IMG/VR virus record: IMGVR_UViG_3300047562_000109
Location: 1-25,468 of that record
Length of the DNA: 25,468 bases
From: a virus
Strand: one strand, 5' to 3'
The position numbers were made by a program, and so were the translations under genes. A model generated the notes under the pieces. That model worked only from the letters and a program-made list of their open reading frames with translations, was not told where the DNA came from and did not search any database. This document shows positions 1 to 8,104 of the stretch, piece by piece (position 1 is the stretch's first letter; every line of letters begins with the position of its first letter).

Positions 1-1606
1 GTCCAGCACTCTTGATCTCAACGGTATTCATATTATAGTCTTTGCCATTATATTGTTTGATGAACTGGAATGCTGGAACACGATCAGAACCAACTACAAA
101 GATAGCATCAGTATAACCCTTGTCTTCCAACCACTTCAACGCTTTGATAGCATCACGAACACTCTCATCTAAAATGATATTGCTCTTGTGAGAAGGAAAC
201 ATCATCTGCATGAAAGATACTTTCTGAGCAGCAGTCAAAGGGTTCTTTCCTTTTTTGTCTGTGGTATGACTAGGGAACACGTAGTAATCATTACCAGCAG
301 CATACTCCTTGACTTTATTTATCAGTAGCTCATGCCCCGTGGTAGGAGGGTTGAACCTACCAAACGTGAATACAGCAACCTTAGCACCCTCGCCAGCAGG
401 AGGACGCCAAGACTTCTCAAGCGTGAAATTAGCACGAGAGAACTCCAGACGATCAACGATCTTTACCGCCTTGCCATCTACGATAGCAACATAACCTTCT
501 GGTTTGGTAACCACAAAGTTATCACCGCTACGAAGAAACACACGAGTATCGCTGAGACCAGCAAGCTTTAGGTTGATCAGGTTCTTGGCATTCGTGAAGG
601 AGTTATACATCACGATGAACGCTTTGAAAGCGGACTTATTACTCTCCAAATAAGAGATACCGTTGGCAAGAATGTCGCGGTACTGTGCCTTAGACTTCTC
701 AGTTTTCAGGCTCTCAACTTTCTCTACCAGAGACTTCTCAAACGCTTTCGTGAAACCGCTAATAAAGTTATTCACATTCGTGATCGTCTTACCTTCTTTC
801 ACGTAGGAGTTGGTAAAACGCTTCATCGTATAACCAAGCGTGAATTGCTTTCCTGCTTCGTGAGAGATCAGTTCAAGAAACTCTTTGGCAGTAGAAGCAT
901 TACGATTAACAACAGAGATAACAGACTTCAGCACACGCTCCTCAGAAGTCTTCAGACCAGACTTGGCGCTGATGTTATCTACAGTAGCAGTTGCCAGGAA
1001 TACATTACGGGTGGATTTGAGGTTGAACTTATCAACACCAAAACCAGCAGACAACGTATTGACAGGACCAGTCCCGCTGTAATACGTGTGGAATACAGCA
1101 CCGATCTTAGCGGTATTGACTGCCTTGCCCAGATCGCTATCTACAGGCCAAGCATAGGTCAGAGTGTTAGGAGTAGCAGTATAGAAGCGTTCGCCATCAA
1201 TCGTTTTCGTCTGAACGTCTTCATCCGTAAAGAGAAGATCTCCTTGGATGACACCTTTGACTTTCAGTTCAGGAAAATACTTCAGGCAATACTTTAGTTT
1301 CTTGGCGAGGTCAGGGATCTCGCCATGGTTCTTATCAATATCCTCTTCCGTGAAATTGATCTTAGGTTCTTTCTTATTGAATACAGACTTGGTGCCAACA
1401 AAGAAGTTACCGCTCTCTGGGTCGATGCCACAAACCACAGCAGGAGCGCCATCCCACTTCGTAGTCACCTTGACGTTGCCCGTGGGACGCCCACCAAGCT
1501 CGTCTATAAAGCTTTGTATGAGGTCTCTGGAAGCGACGTAACCATTATATCCGTAGTTGATCAGCTCGTCTTCCAGATGCTCCAGGTGCTTGTTCTGGGT
1601 TGCCAT
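1..1606 (-). CDS. Ligase-like / T-x-G-H nucleotidyltransferase fusion protein (3' end off the window)
   Basis: About 535 residues are visible from ATG at 1606; the C-terminus lies off the left edge. The N-terminal ~400 residues carry the marks of a covalent nucleotidyltransferase of the DNA/RNA ligase and capping-enzyme fold: KWDG (K50, motif I, the lysine that would be adenylated), VIQGDLLF near 119-126, and EGYVAIVDG plus VKIV (E370, K382), which fit motifs IV and V. From about 409 a second domain starts with FGRFNPPTTGH (416-425), the T-x-G-H signature of NMN, pantetheine-phosphate and cytidyl transferases, with VVGSDR near 504-509. The family memberships are my motif reading; substrates are unknown. 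It lies just after a hairpin that ends the mazG transcript and has no clear Shine-Dalgarno. It may be one of the cyanophage proteins usually annotated as cytidylyltransferase or DUF6267. Confidence 0.75.
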   Translation of the reverse strand, partial: MATQNKHLEHLEDELINYGYNGYVASRDLIQSFIDELGGRPTGNVKVTTKWDGAPAVVCGIDPESGNFFVGTKSVFNKKEPKINFTEEDIDKNHGEIPDLAKKLKYCLKYFPELKVKGVIQGDLLFTDEDVQTKTIDGERFYTATPNTLTYAWPVDSDLGKAVNTAKIGAVFHTYYSGTGPVNTLSAGFGVDKFNLKSTRNVFLATATVDNISAKSGLKTSEERVLKSVISVVNRNASTAKEFLELISHEAGKQFTLGYTMKRFTNSYVKEGKTITNVNNFISGFTKAFEKSLVEKVESLKTEKSKAQYRDILANGISYLESNKSAFKAFIVMYNSFTNAKNLINLKLAGLSDTRVFLRSGDNFVVTKPEGYVAIVDGKAVKIVDRLEFSRANFTLEKSWRPPAGEGAKVAVFTFGRFNPPTTGHELLINKVKEYAAGNDYYVFPSHTTDKKGKNPLTAAQKVSFMQMMFPSHKSNIILDESVRDAIKALKWLEDKGYTDAIFVVGSDRVPAFQFIKQYNGKDYNMNTVEIKSAG

Positions 1607-1611
1607 CTACG

Positions 1612-1645
1612 AGAAAAGGGGGTCACCCTTATTTAGGTGTCCCCC
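1612..1645 (-). terminator. Intrinsic terminator-like hairpin after mazG
   Basis: Arms at 1618-1627 and 1636-1645 pair over 10 bp with one mismatch. Read on the minus strand the hairpin is followed by TTTTCT. It lies 13 nt after the mazG-like stop and ends just before the ATG at 1606. The loop contains TAAATA, which partly resembles a T4-type late promoter, so the next gene could restart here. That last point is weak inference. Confidence 0.65.
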
Positions 1646-1657
1646 TAGTATAGCACG

Positions 1658-2062
1658 TCAGCGGTCGTCCGCTGCTCGGTTCTCAGAGTAGTAGGCGTCA
1701 AATGTGCCCTCGGGATACCGTTTGGATAATTTGCGGATGTTACCATCCAGCACCTGTTCCATAGTAACTCCTAATGCCTGGGTCGCCTGAGCGACATACC
1801 ACATAATATCTCCAAGTTCAATAATCAAGTGCTCTCGGTTATCTGCGTTCCAGGGCTTTCCTTGGAAAACCATTTTCTTGATGATCTCAAGAAACTCACC
1901 ACCCTCTGCGTTGATGCCAACGCCAGCAGTAAGCAGTCGTTCAATATTGGCACCCTCACGATCCAACTCGCCAATACGATCAGCGAAATCAACAAAGTTT
2001 GTTGAAGCATTAGAAGTGACTTGTGCCACAAACTCTTCATAACGAGAAAATTCAATAGTCAT
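1658..2062 (-). CDS. mazG: MazG-like NTP pyrophosphohydrolase
   Basis: A 134-residue all-alpha NTP pyrophosphatase. The family's metal-binding pattern is visible as E53-x2-E56 followed by E82-x2-D85, in GEFLEIIKKMV and IELGDIMWYV. The C-terminus has the KLSKRYP...FD...NR ending common in phage MazG-like proteins. Such enzymes hydrolyse (d)NTPs to monophosphates. In cyanophages they have been proposed to act on nucleotide pools or on ppGpp, but the substrate cannot be read here. I chose ATG 2062 over an in-frame GTG at 2071 because its TGA/ATG overlaps the gp41 stop (ATGA) and GGA lies just upstream. It is the last gene of the long replication operon before the terminator at 1612-1645. Confidence 0.8.
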   Translation of the reverse strand: MTIEFSRYEEFVAQVTSNASTNFVDFADRIGELDREGANIERLLTAGVGINAEGGEFLEIIKKMVFQGKPWNADNREHLIIELGDIMWYVAQATQALGVTMEQVLDGNIRKLSKRYPEGTFDAYYSENRAADDR

Positions 2063-3447
2063 ACGTTCCACTCAGCAAATTTAGATAGTCGGTTTTGTGT
2101 TTGGGCGAATTGTGCGAACTCTTCGCCAGGATCTTCTTGGTTGATGCCAATTGCAGACGCATCATCCGCTACATCATACAGCTTCATTTTCGCTCTGTCA
2201 ATTCCCACCATGAATTTTCTAGAGGCAGTTGGGTCGTTGTATCTGTTTTTAAGTTGTTTGACCATGATGCGACCTTGTTGTTCAAGCTCCTCAGTGGAGA
2301 TAAGGGCAAACATAAAGTCAGCAGTGGCAGGAAGACCAAAAGACTCAGAAGTATCGGTAAGGTCAGGGTCAGAATTACCGTAACCACTACGAGTAGTTTG
2401 AGTAGCAGAGACAATAGGTACATTATTCTCCACAGCAAGACCGCGAAGCTCCTCAGCAATCGCTTTGACATATGTGTAAGAATTAACAATCGCACCTTTA
2501 TACCTCGCTGACGCACAGATGTTTAGATAATCCACAAAGATTATATCAGGTTTGAAATCCTTTTTCAAGGAAAGGTCTGAGAGTAATGCTTTAAAGTGTC
2601 CGACGTGGGCGGATGCTGTGGGATACTCTTTGATGATAAGTTTGCCTCTGGTCTTTCTAGCAATCTCCTGAACCTTGCTAGTAAAGAGAACTTCTGGTAG
2701 TTCAGGAATATCTTTGACATTGACGTTCAGAAGGTTTGCGTCAATTCGCTCAGCAATTTTTTCCTCTGCCATTTCACATGTAATGTAGAGAACGTTGTAG
2801 TTCTGAGTGAGGGCGGCAGCAGCCATATGGCACATGAATAGAGATTTCCCGACGCCCGTACCAGCAAGAGCGATGTTGAGAGTCTTGTTAGGGAGACCAC
2901 CTTTTGTAATGAAGTTAAACTTGTCGAGATCAAACGGGATCTTTTCTTCAGTTCTGTGGTAAAACTCATATCGTGCTTCTGCTTGTTCTATGTAATCGTG
3001 TCCGATGTGTTCATCAAACGATACTGCCAGGGCCTCTTGTAAGATACTGGGGATCGCATCCTTTGATAATTTTTTATCGCCGCCATCTGCGATCTTGATA
3101 GATTGCATGAGGGCGAGATAGATTGCTCTGTCTTGGCACCACTTTTCTGTGGCATCAAGGAGCCAGTTGAAATCAACCCATTCGTCTCCAAGGGACTTGA
3201 GGGTAGATAATGAACTCTGGAATGCATCTTCTGTAAGATCGTTTCTAGATTGGAGGTTGATTGAGAGAACTTCTTGAGTAGGTATTTTGTCATACTTACT
3301 GGCAAAGTCAGCAACCTCTTCGAATAAGATTCGTTCATGATATTCGTTGAAATATTCTGCTTTGAGAAAAGGAACTACCTTACGGTAATACTCCTCGTTA
3401 TAAAGGAGGTTACGCAAGATAGTTTCTTCAATACGTTCAACTGCCAT
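2059..3447 (-). CDS. 41: gp41 replicative DNA helicase (DnaB family)
   Basis: A 462-residue hexameric 5'-3' replicative helicase of the T4 gp41/DnaB type that unwinds the fork ahead of gp43. The N-terminal ~170 residues form the helical domain. The RecA-like core follows, with Walker A AGTGVGKS (195-202), a Walker B-like hydrophobic strand ending FVDYLN, and a later SATQTTRSGYGN segment that fits the helicase H3/DNA-loop region. T4 gp41 is about 475 residues, so this is full length. ATG 3447 is preferred over the in-frame TTG at 3477, giving an 11-bp overlap with the uvsX end. No primase (gp61) or loader (gp59) is visible nearby in the window. Confidence 0.92.
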   Translation of the reverse strand: MAVERIEETILRNLLYNEEYYRKVVPFLKAEYFNEYHERILFEEVADFASKYDKIPTQEVLSINLQSRNDLTEDAFQSSLSTLKSLGDEWVDFNWLLDATEKWCQDRAIYLALMQSIKIADGGDKKLSKDAIPSILQEALAVSFDEHIGHDYIEQAEARYEFYHRTEEKIPFDLDKFNFITKGGLPNKTLNIALAGTGVGKSLFMCHMAAAALTQNYNVLYITCEMAEEKIAERIDANLLNVNVKDIPELPEVLFTSKVQEIARKTRGKLIIKEYPTASAHVGHFKALLSDLSLKKDFKPDIIFVDYLNICASARYKGAIVNSYTYVKAIAEELRGLAVENNVPIVSATQTTRSGYGNSDPDLTDTSESFGLPATADFMFALISTEELEQQGRIMVKQLKNRYNDPTASRKFMVGIDRAKMKLYDVADDASAIGINQEDPGEEFAQFAQTQNRLSKFAEWNV

Positions 3448-4450
3448 AGGAGAATTCTTTACGTGCTGCTTCTTCAAGTTGTGCCATTATTTCTTCTGTG
3501 AAATATTTTTCGGGATCAGCAAGAATAACAGAAGGATAAACAGAGGATTCCCCAACAACGACGCGATTGCCCTTGCGCTGGAATACTCCGTGCTGCTCAC
3601 CCAGTTCCAGTAGTCCGTAATAGCGATCCAATCCACGTTCATCAAAATAGAGTCTGGTTTCAACTTTACTACCTTCCTTAGTTAGACGCGACTTCTTGGC
3701 TTCGCATTTGATAATGTTACCAACAACTTCAGTCCCATCCTTCTCTTTCTTTTTACCAAGATAGATGATTGTAGAAGCAGCATACTTCAGACCAGTTCCA
3801 CCACCCATTTCTTTAGTGGGGACATATGATCCAATTACATCATAAGTGTGGTTAGTGACAATCATAGGAACATTTGCCTGACCCAGTTTAAGAGTAAGAA
3901 CACGAAAGGCACCCTTGATAAGTTGCGATTTCGTCATGTCCCGAACCTGCTTGTCATTAGCAATATCCTCCATCTCCTTAGAGGTGGAGAGCATACCCAA
4001 AGAGTCTAGCACAAACAGCATGGGAACTCGCTCGTCTTTAGGTTCCTTCATATATTTGTCAAGGATCCTACAGGCTTGTGTCCTGAACTCTTCGATGGTA
4101 GCAACAGGCATGATGATCATCCGTTTAGAATCAATACCACGACTTTCAATCATCTCACGAGAAATCGCTGACTCAGATTCAAAATAAATGACTCCACCAG
4201 TAGGATTATCTCGCAGGAAATTACCAACGACAGAAAGAGCAAAGAAAGTCTTTCCCGTGCTGCTTTCTCCTGCTAGGGCAGTAACCTTGTTGGAAGGCAA
4301 TCCCCCAAAAAGGCTACCACTAACCAGGGCATTAAAAATATAAGACCCAGTATCAACGTAAGATGTAATGTCGCCAGCAGCAACCCCTTCACTAACAAAC
4401 CCAGCAAATTCATTTCCGCTGTCTTTAATTACAGTATCTAGGAATCCCAT
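3437..4450 (-). CDS. uvsX: UvsX RecA-like recombinase
   Basis: A 337-residue strand-exchange protein of the RecA/Rad51 superfamily, the T4 UvsX type that drives recombination-dependent replication. Walker A is GESSTGKT (61-68). A Walker B strand (MLFVLDSLGML) and the DNA-binding loop region with KEMGGGTGLKY follow. T4 UvsX is about 391 residues, so this version is shorter, mainly at the C-terminus. Its partners UvsY and UvsW lie 18 kb upstream in this window. The gene overlaps the 56-aa gene upstream by 13 bp and gp41 downstream by 11 bp, so all are probably co-translated from one message with gp43. Confidence 0.93.
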   Translation of the reverse strand: MGFLDTVIKDSGNEFAGFVSEGVAAGDITSYVDTGSYIFNALVSGSLFGGLPSNKVTALAGESSTGKTFFALSVVGNFLRDNPTGGVIYFESESAISREMIESRGIDSKRMIIMPVATIEEFRTQACRILDKYMKEPKDERVPMLFVLDSLGMLSTSKEMEDIANDKQVRDMTKSQLIKGAFRVLTLKLGQANVPMIVTNHTYDVIGSYVPTKEMGGGTGLKYAASTIIYLGKKKEKDGTEVVGNIIKCEAKKSRLTKEGSKVETRLYFDERGLDRYYGLLELGEQHGVFQRKGNRVVVGESSVYPSVILADPEKYFTEEIMAQLEEAARKEFSYGS

Positions 4451-4608
4451 TGTGTTACCTCGTCTTCGTACATGTTTACATAAGAGTAATTGTTACTCAT
4501 GATTTTAGCAAATGCTCTGGCAGTTTCATACTCCTCAAAGCACTTGATACTTTCTGGACTAACTTGCCCCACGACGTTGTTAGTCCAGGTCACAACCCAC
4601 ACGTTCAT
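4438..4608 (-). CDS. Small conserved-looking protein between gp43 and uvsX (56 aa)
   Basis: A 56-residue ORF not assigned to a family. The start ATG at 4608 overlaps the gp43 stop as ATGA, and its TAG end overlaps uvsX by 13 bp. That is the same packing as all real genes here. The composition is protein-like: an N-terminal beta-rich stretch (MNVWVVTWTNN) is followed by a likely helix (CFEEYETARAFAKIMSNN). The pattern recalls small cyanophage proteins in which an aromatic-rich strand precedes an E-T-A-R-x-F helix. No function is proposed. Confidence 0.7.
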   Translation of the reverse strand: MNVWVVTWTNNVVGQVSPESIKCFEEYETARAFAKIMSNNYSYVNMYEDEVTQWDS

Positions 4609-7094
4609 TCAAAAAAGCTCCCGATCGATACTTTCTTTTCATGTGTCCATCCAATACATTCTAGCACATTTTTGAGCGGTTCCAGGAAGGACTTCTCAAA
4701 CTGTGTTGTGTAGTCCACGTATTTCTCAAGACCAAATTCGGATGGCAGTTCACCAAAGAAACTAATACAGTTCTCGTGGATGGGGTTTGGTGTCTTGAGA
4801 TACATGAACTTGATCTTCTCACCCTCCTGGATAAGTGGATGCTTGTTCTCAATCTTATACTTTTTGATGTAATGATTGTAGAGAAGAGCTCCTCTTACTT
4901 GGATGGGGGTTCCTTTCTTGTAGATCTCTGTGGGGTGGCGATACTTTGCCAGATTGTTGACGCCTCGTGGGAAAGCGACTTCGTTGTATGGACGTTGCCT
5001 CGTCTCTGTTCGGACATCATCGATAAAATTGATAAGTTCATCATTTGTCTTGCCGATAATAATCTTAAACGCTGCATACAATTTATCTCTGAAATAAGCT
5101 GGTGTAGAAGATCTGGCAGTCTCAAGACCCATGATCTTCATCTTGGGTTCTTTATATCTAACACCTTCGCTATCCCATACATTTAGAATGTAACGCTTCT
5201 TCGCAGTCCAGATACCACGATCAGCGATATTCTCACGCTTCATTTGCATCTTTTGCTGATACGCCGAAACGTAATCTGCCAGTTCCTGATAAGACTGTTC
5301 GATGAACGGTTCCAGTTTTTCCTGGCAAATCTTATCGAGAATAGAAACAATCGCTGCTTTATCGCCAGACTTGTTGCTGAAGAATTTAGTAACAAGAGGT
5401 CCAAGATTTAGATAGATGCTATCTGTGTCAGATGCGATGACATAATCTACATCATCAGTCTGCAAAAGATTATTTAGATACTCGTTCATTTTGTTCTCAA
5501 TCCAGCGGATAGAGAGCTGACCAGAAAGAGTAATCGCTTCTGCGTTAGCAAGACGATAGTATCGGAAGTGTTCGTTACCGATGGCACCATAGGCAGAGTT
5601 GAGAGAGATCTTACGTGCCATCTGAATGTTATTACAGCGGGCGATCTCTTTCATCAATTCAACAGTAGGAGTTTTCTCATACTGCTTCTTTGCCTCAAGC
5701 ATCTTCTTCTTGAAGATCACACGACCGTCATACATCTTCTTCATCATCTGAGGAAGAAAACCATGAACATCTTTGCGATACTGTGCGCCATTAGGACACA
5801 CAGCAAACTCACCGTCGATCTCAATCTGTTTGTTCAGGAACCCTTCAACAGTCGCACTGGGATGGCGAGTTTCCCTGAGTGTCTCTGGGGAAATGTTGTA
5901 TTGCATAATCAGGTGAGGATAAAGTGAGTTCAAATCAAAACTTACCACGTAATCATAAAACCCAGGAATCGGTTCTTTGACATAGGCACCTGCATACTTC
6001 TCAGTCTTAGTCGCTTCCTTCTTTGGCGGGATAGCAATCTTACGCTTCAAGAGTTCCACGTAAATATAGTTATCCCACATACGAACTTGACTAAACACAT
6101 CTTCATAATTCACCTTGGCATCATACGCCATAGTGAATGCCAGTTCAATCAGTTTCATCTTGTCATCAAGTTGATCGACAAGGCGAACGTCATGGATGTT
6201 GTATTCAATAAACTTTTGCCAGTCGTTCTCGTAGAACTCTTTGAAGGTGTCAAACTCAGAGTGATCTAGCTTCTTGGCACCAAGTTCCACATTACAAATG
6301 TGATCAAGGCGATAACTCTCTTGGTTTGTATAAGTAAATTTCTTATACAGTTCCAGATAGTCTAGACAGGAGATGCCAAGAGTATCGATAGCAAACTGCT
6401 TACGACCTTTGATAAAGATCTCACGGCGAGATACCAGTTTCCATGGAGAAAGAAGTTTTGTGAATTTCTCTCCCAGAACACGATCAATACGATTGTGAAT
6501 GTACGGCATATCGAATAGCTGTACATTCCAACCAGTAATTACATCAGGATAATTCTCCTGCCAATAATCCAGGAAGGCACCCAACATGCTTTCTTCTGAT
6601 CGGAAATGCATGTAATCCACCATGGCATCTCTGTTATCAAATGCTCTCGCTCCGAACACAGTAATCCGACCAGAGAAACTATCTTTGATCGAGATTGCCA
6701 ATATTTCCTGATCTGCAGTTTCGATATCAGGGAAACCGTTTTCGGCAGCGGTTTCAATATCGATTGTAAATACACGGATCTTGCTGCTGTCAAACTTCAC
6801 CTCCTCTTCAGGATGTTCCTCAGCAATATACTGATAAAGAAAGCGAGTGTTACCGTAGATCTCAAAGTCATCAACTTCCTTATACTGCTTCACGAAATCC
6901 CGTGCCTCAGTAATGGAACCGAACTTATGAGGTTCTACACACTCGCCTTCAAGGGTGCGCCATTCAGAATAGTTCTTTGTGGGCATATACAGCGTAGGGT
7001 TGAAAGGAACCCTGACGCTGTAACGATTGCCATTTTCATAACCACGGACTAGCAAACGGTTGCCAGCTTGTTCAACGTTTGTGTAAAACTTCAT
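4605..7094 (-). CDS. 43: gp43 DNA polymerase, family B
   Basis: An 829-residue family B replicative polymerase with 3'-5' proofreading. The exonuclease motifs are present: DIET (D112, E114), NVQLFD (D195) and YNIHD (Y298, D302). The polymerase motifs are also intact: A, DLNSLYP (D387); B, KISLNSAYG (495-503); and C, ASDTDS (D556, D558). All catalytic acids are therefore visible. T4 gp43 is 898 residues; this one is somewhat shorter, as is usual for cyanophage versions. Start ATG 7094 overlaps the stop of the upstream Sm-like gene as ATGA, so translation is likely coupled. RegA, which represses T4 gp43 translation, is encoded 1.5 kb upstream. Confidence 0.96.
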   Translation of the reverse strand: MKFYTNVEQAGNRLLVRGYENGNRYSVRVPFNPTLYMPTKNYSEWRTLEGECVEPHKFGSITEARDFVKQYKEVDDFEIYGNTRFLYQYIAEEHPEEEVKFDSSKIRVFTIDIETAAENGFPDIETADQEILAISIKDSFSGRITVFGARAFDNRDAMVDYMHFRSEESMLGAFLDYWQENYPDVITGWNVQLFDMPYIHNRIDRVLGEKFTKLLSPWKLVSRREIFIKGRKQFAIDTLGISCLDYLELYKKFTYTNQESYRLDHICNVELGAKKLDHSEFDTFKEFYENDWQKFIEYNIHDVRLVDQLDDKMKLIELAFTMAYDAKVNYEDVFSQVRMWDNYIYVELLKRKIAIPPKKEATKTEKYAGAYVKEPIPGFYDYVVSFDLNSLYPHLIMQYNISPETLRETRHPSATVEGFLNKQIEIDGEFAVCPNGAQYRKDVHGFLPQMMKKMYDGRVIFKKKMLEAKKQYEKTPTVELMKEIARCNNIQMARKISLNSAYGAIGNEHFRYYRLANAEAITLSGQLSIRWIENKMNEYLNNLLQTDDVDYVIASDTDSIYLNLGPLVTKFFSNKSGDKAAIVSILDKICQEKLEPFIEQSYQELADYVSAYQQKMQMKRENIADRGIWTAKKRYILNVWDSEGVRYKEPKMKIMGLETARSSTPAYFRDKLYAAFKIIIGKTNDELINFIDDVRTETRQRPYNEVAFPRGVNNLAKYRHPTEIYKKGTPIQVRGALLYNHYIKKYKIENKHPLIQEGEKIKFMYLKTPNPIHENCISFFGELPSEFGLEKYVDYTTQFEKSFLEPLKNVLECIGWTHEKKVSIGSFFE

Positions 7095-7363
7095 TCAGAC
7101 TTTGGCGGTTCTATTTTACAAAGGTAAGCAGCAAGTAACTTGGTGCTCGGGTTCACGATAGTGAAGATATCAGTAGATCTGACAACTGCTTCCCTGTCAC
7201 CAGAGTGCGGAGGCCAGGGATATATCTCACCATCACATTTTACCAGATATGGATCGGTCAGGATACAATCAGGGTCACCTGGCAAAGTGTCCCCTGGTAC
7301 TTCTGACACCTGAGCGATGATCCACTCATTCGCCAGCTTCAGCAGGTTCGCTGTTATTTCCAT
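7091..7363 (-). CDS. Sm-like small protein, paralogue C (90 aa)
   Basis: A 90-residue protein, the shortest of three tandem paralogues. It shares the family pattern: LANEWIIAQVSEV near the N-terminus, a D-P-Y strand (ILTDPYL), then STDIFTIVNPSTKLLAAY, matching the I-x-T-I-x-N-P...AY end of paralogue A. The pattern fits the Sm/LSm-like beta barrel that I recall being reported from structure for a protein family of putative cyanophage origin. RNA or DNA binding would be the inferred role. The start at 7363 has GAGG six bases upstream. It overlaps paralogue B by 38 bp and gp43 by 4 bp. Its base composition is near 50% GC, unlike the AT-rich paralogues upstream. Confidence 0.75.
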   Translation of the reverse strand: MEITANLLKLANEWIIAQVSEVPGDTLPGDPDCILTDPYLVKCDGEIYPWPPHSGDREAVVRSTDIFTIVNPSTKLLAAYLCKIEPPKSE

Positions 7364-7712
7364 CAGTCACCTCAGGATAAAAAAGTTGTTCATCAGTAAA
7401 TCCAAATTGCTTTAATTCACTTGCATAATTATCAACAATTCCATTATCTGGATAAACAACACTGATAATATGATCACCAGAAATTCTGTGTTCTTGAACT
7501 GGACTATATGGACACCATCTAGAATATTTAATTGGGATAGTTCCATCTCCATTAGTTTCACCAAGACTCAAGGAATATGGATAAATTAATCGGTATCCAA
7601 CTACCCTCTCATCATCTTTAACTTCACCAAACAAGCAAAGAATTCTTTCTCCCGTGGTGATAGTTACTACTCTAATATTATGATTAGTTTTCAGTTGAGT
7701 CGCTTCTGTCAT
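7326..7712 (-). CDS. Sm-like small protein, paralogue B (128 aa)
   Basis: A 128-residue protein with the same layout as its neighbours: ITTGERILCLFGEV, then LIYPYSLSL, then IKYSRWCPYSP and HIISVVYPDNGIVDNY. A longer acidic tail ends in many E, D and N residues. I place it in the cyanophage Sm-like (LSm-fold) family by comparison with paralogues A, C and D in this window. Function is unknown, and nucleic-acid binding is an inference from the fold. ATG 7712 is preferred to an upstream in-frame TTG at 7718. It overlaps the paralogue A end by 29 bp. The region is very AT-rich; one 60-base line is about 25% GC. Confidence 0.78.
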   Translation of the reverse strand: MTEATQLKTNHNIRVVTITTGERILCLFGEVKDDERVVGYRLIYPYSLSLGETNGDGTIPIKYSRWCPYSPVQEHRISGDHIISVVYPDNGIVDNYASELKQFGFTDEQLFYPEVTDGNNSEPAEAGE

Positions 7713-8037
7713 TTTCAATTTCTCTTTTTTGTGTAATTTTATTTTCGTATGCTTTCTGCAATCCTGGTTCAGGATTACTGATTGTCATTATAGAATCATA
7801 TGGGATTTTGTATTGCCAATCAGAAGAATATGGATTCCACTTACTGAATCTAATTTGATATTCTGATCCAATTTGTTCTGTTAGATATTGCGGAGTTGTT
7901 CCATCTAAAGTAAGAACATAAGGTTCTTCCATAAGAAGACAAATTCCTTTTTTGTCTTCACCCTCTCCATCGAAGATTTCCTTAAGCTCAGCAATAACAC
8001 GATCGCCAGTCTTTAAAGTAAGAATTGATACTGCCAT
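7684..8037 (-). CDS. Sm-like small protein, paralogue A (117 aa)
   Basis: A 117-residue protein, the first of three tandem paralogues. The conserved elements are LKTGDRVIAELKEI (residues ~7-20), MEEPYVLTL, IRFSKWNPYSSD, and DSIMTISNPEPGLQKAY, followed by a charged tail. The two-part pattern (G-D-x-V-I-A strand pair, then I-M-T-I) fits an Sm1/Sm2-like barrel. Sm-like rings bind RNA, so a role in phage or host RNA handling is plausible but unproven. The gene starts 33 bp downstream of the hsp20 terminator, so it begins a new transcription unit that continues into gp43. No convincing -35/-10 pair was found in the short gap. Confidence 0.78.
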   Translation of the reverse strand: MAVSILTLKTGDRVIAELKEIFDGEGEDKKGICLLMEEPYVLTLDGTTPQYLTEQIGSEYQIRFSKWNPYSSDWQYKIPYDSIMTISNPEPGLQKAYENKITQKREIENDRSDSTEN

Positions 8038-8069
8038 AGTTATAGTGAGTTTGATACTAGTGTAACATC

Positions 8070-8094
8070 AAAAAGGGGCACCGTCAAGTGCCCC
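8070..8094 (-). terminator. Intrinsic terminator after hsp20
   Basis: A perfect 7-bp stem pairs 8075-8081 (GGGGCAC) with 8088-8094 (GTGCCCC) around a 6-base loop. On the minus strand it is followed by TTTTT (8074-8070). It lies 11 nt past the hsp20 stop, in the right orientation to end that transcript. Confidence 0.85.
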
Positions 8095-8104
8095 GACATG
8101 ATAT

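Noticed and set aside
316-323. GATAAATA on the minus strand inside the fusion gene
   Set aside because: It matches the late-promoter form but is within coding sequence with no gene start shortly downstream.
3448-3477. TTG start for gp41 at 3477
   Set aside because: It would add ten residues read inside uvsX. ATG 3447 begins at the expected first helix and gives a normal short overlap.
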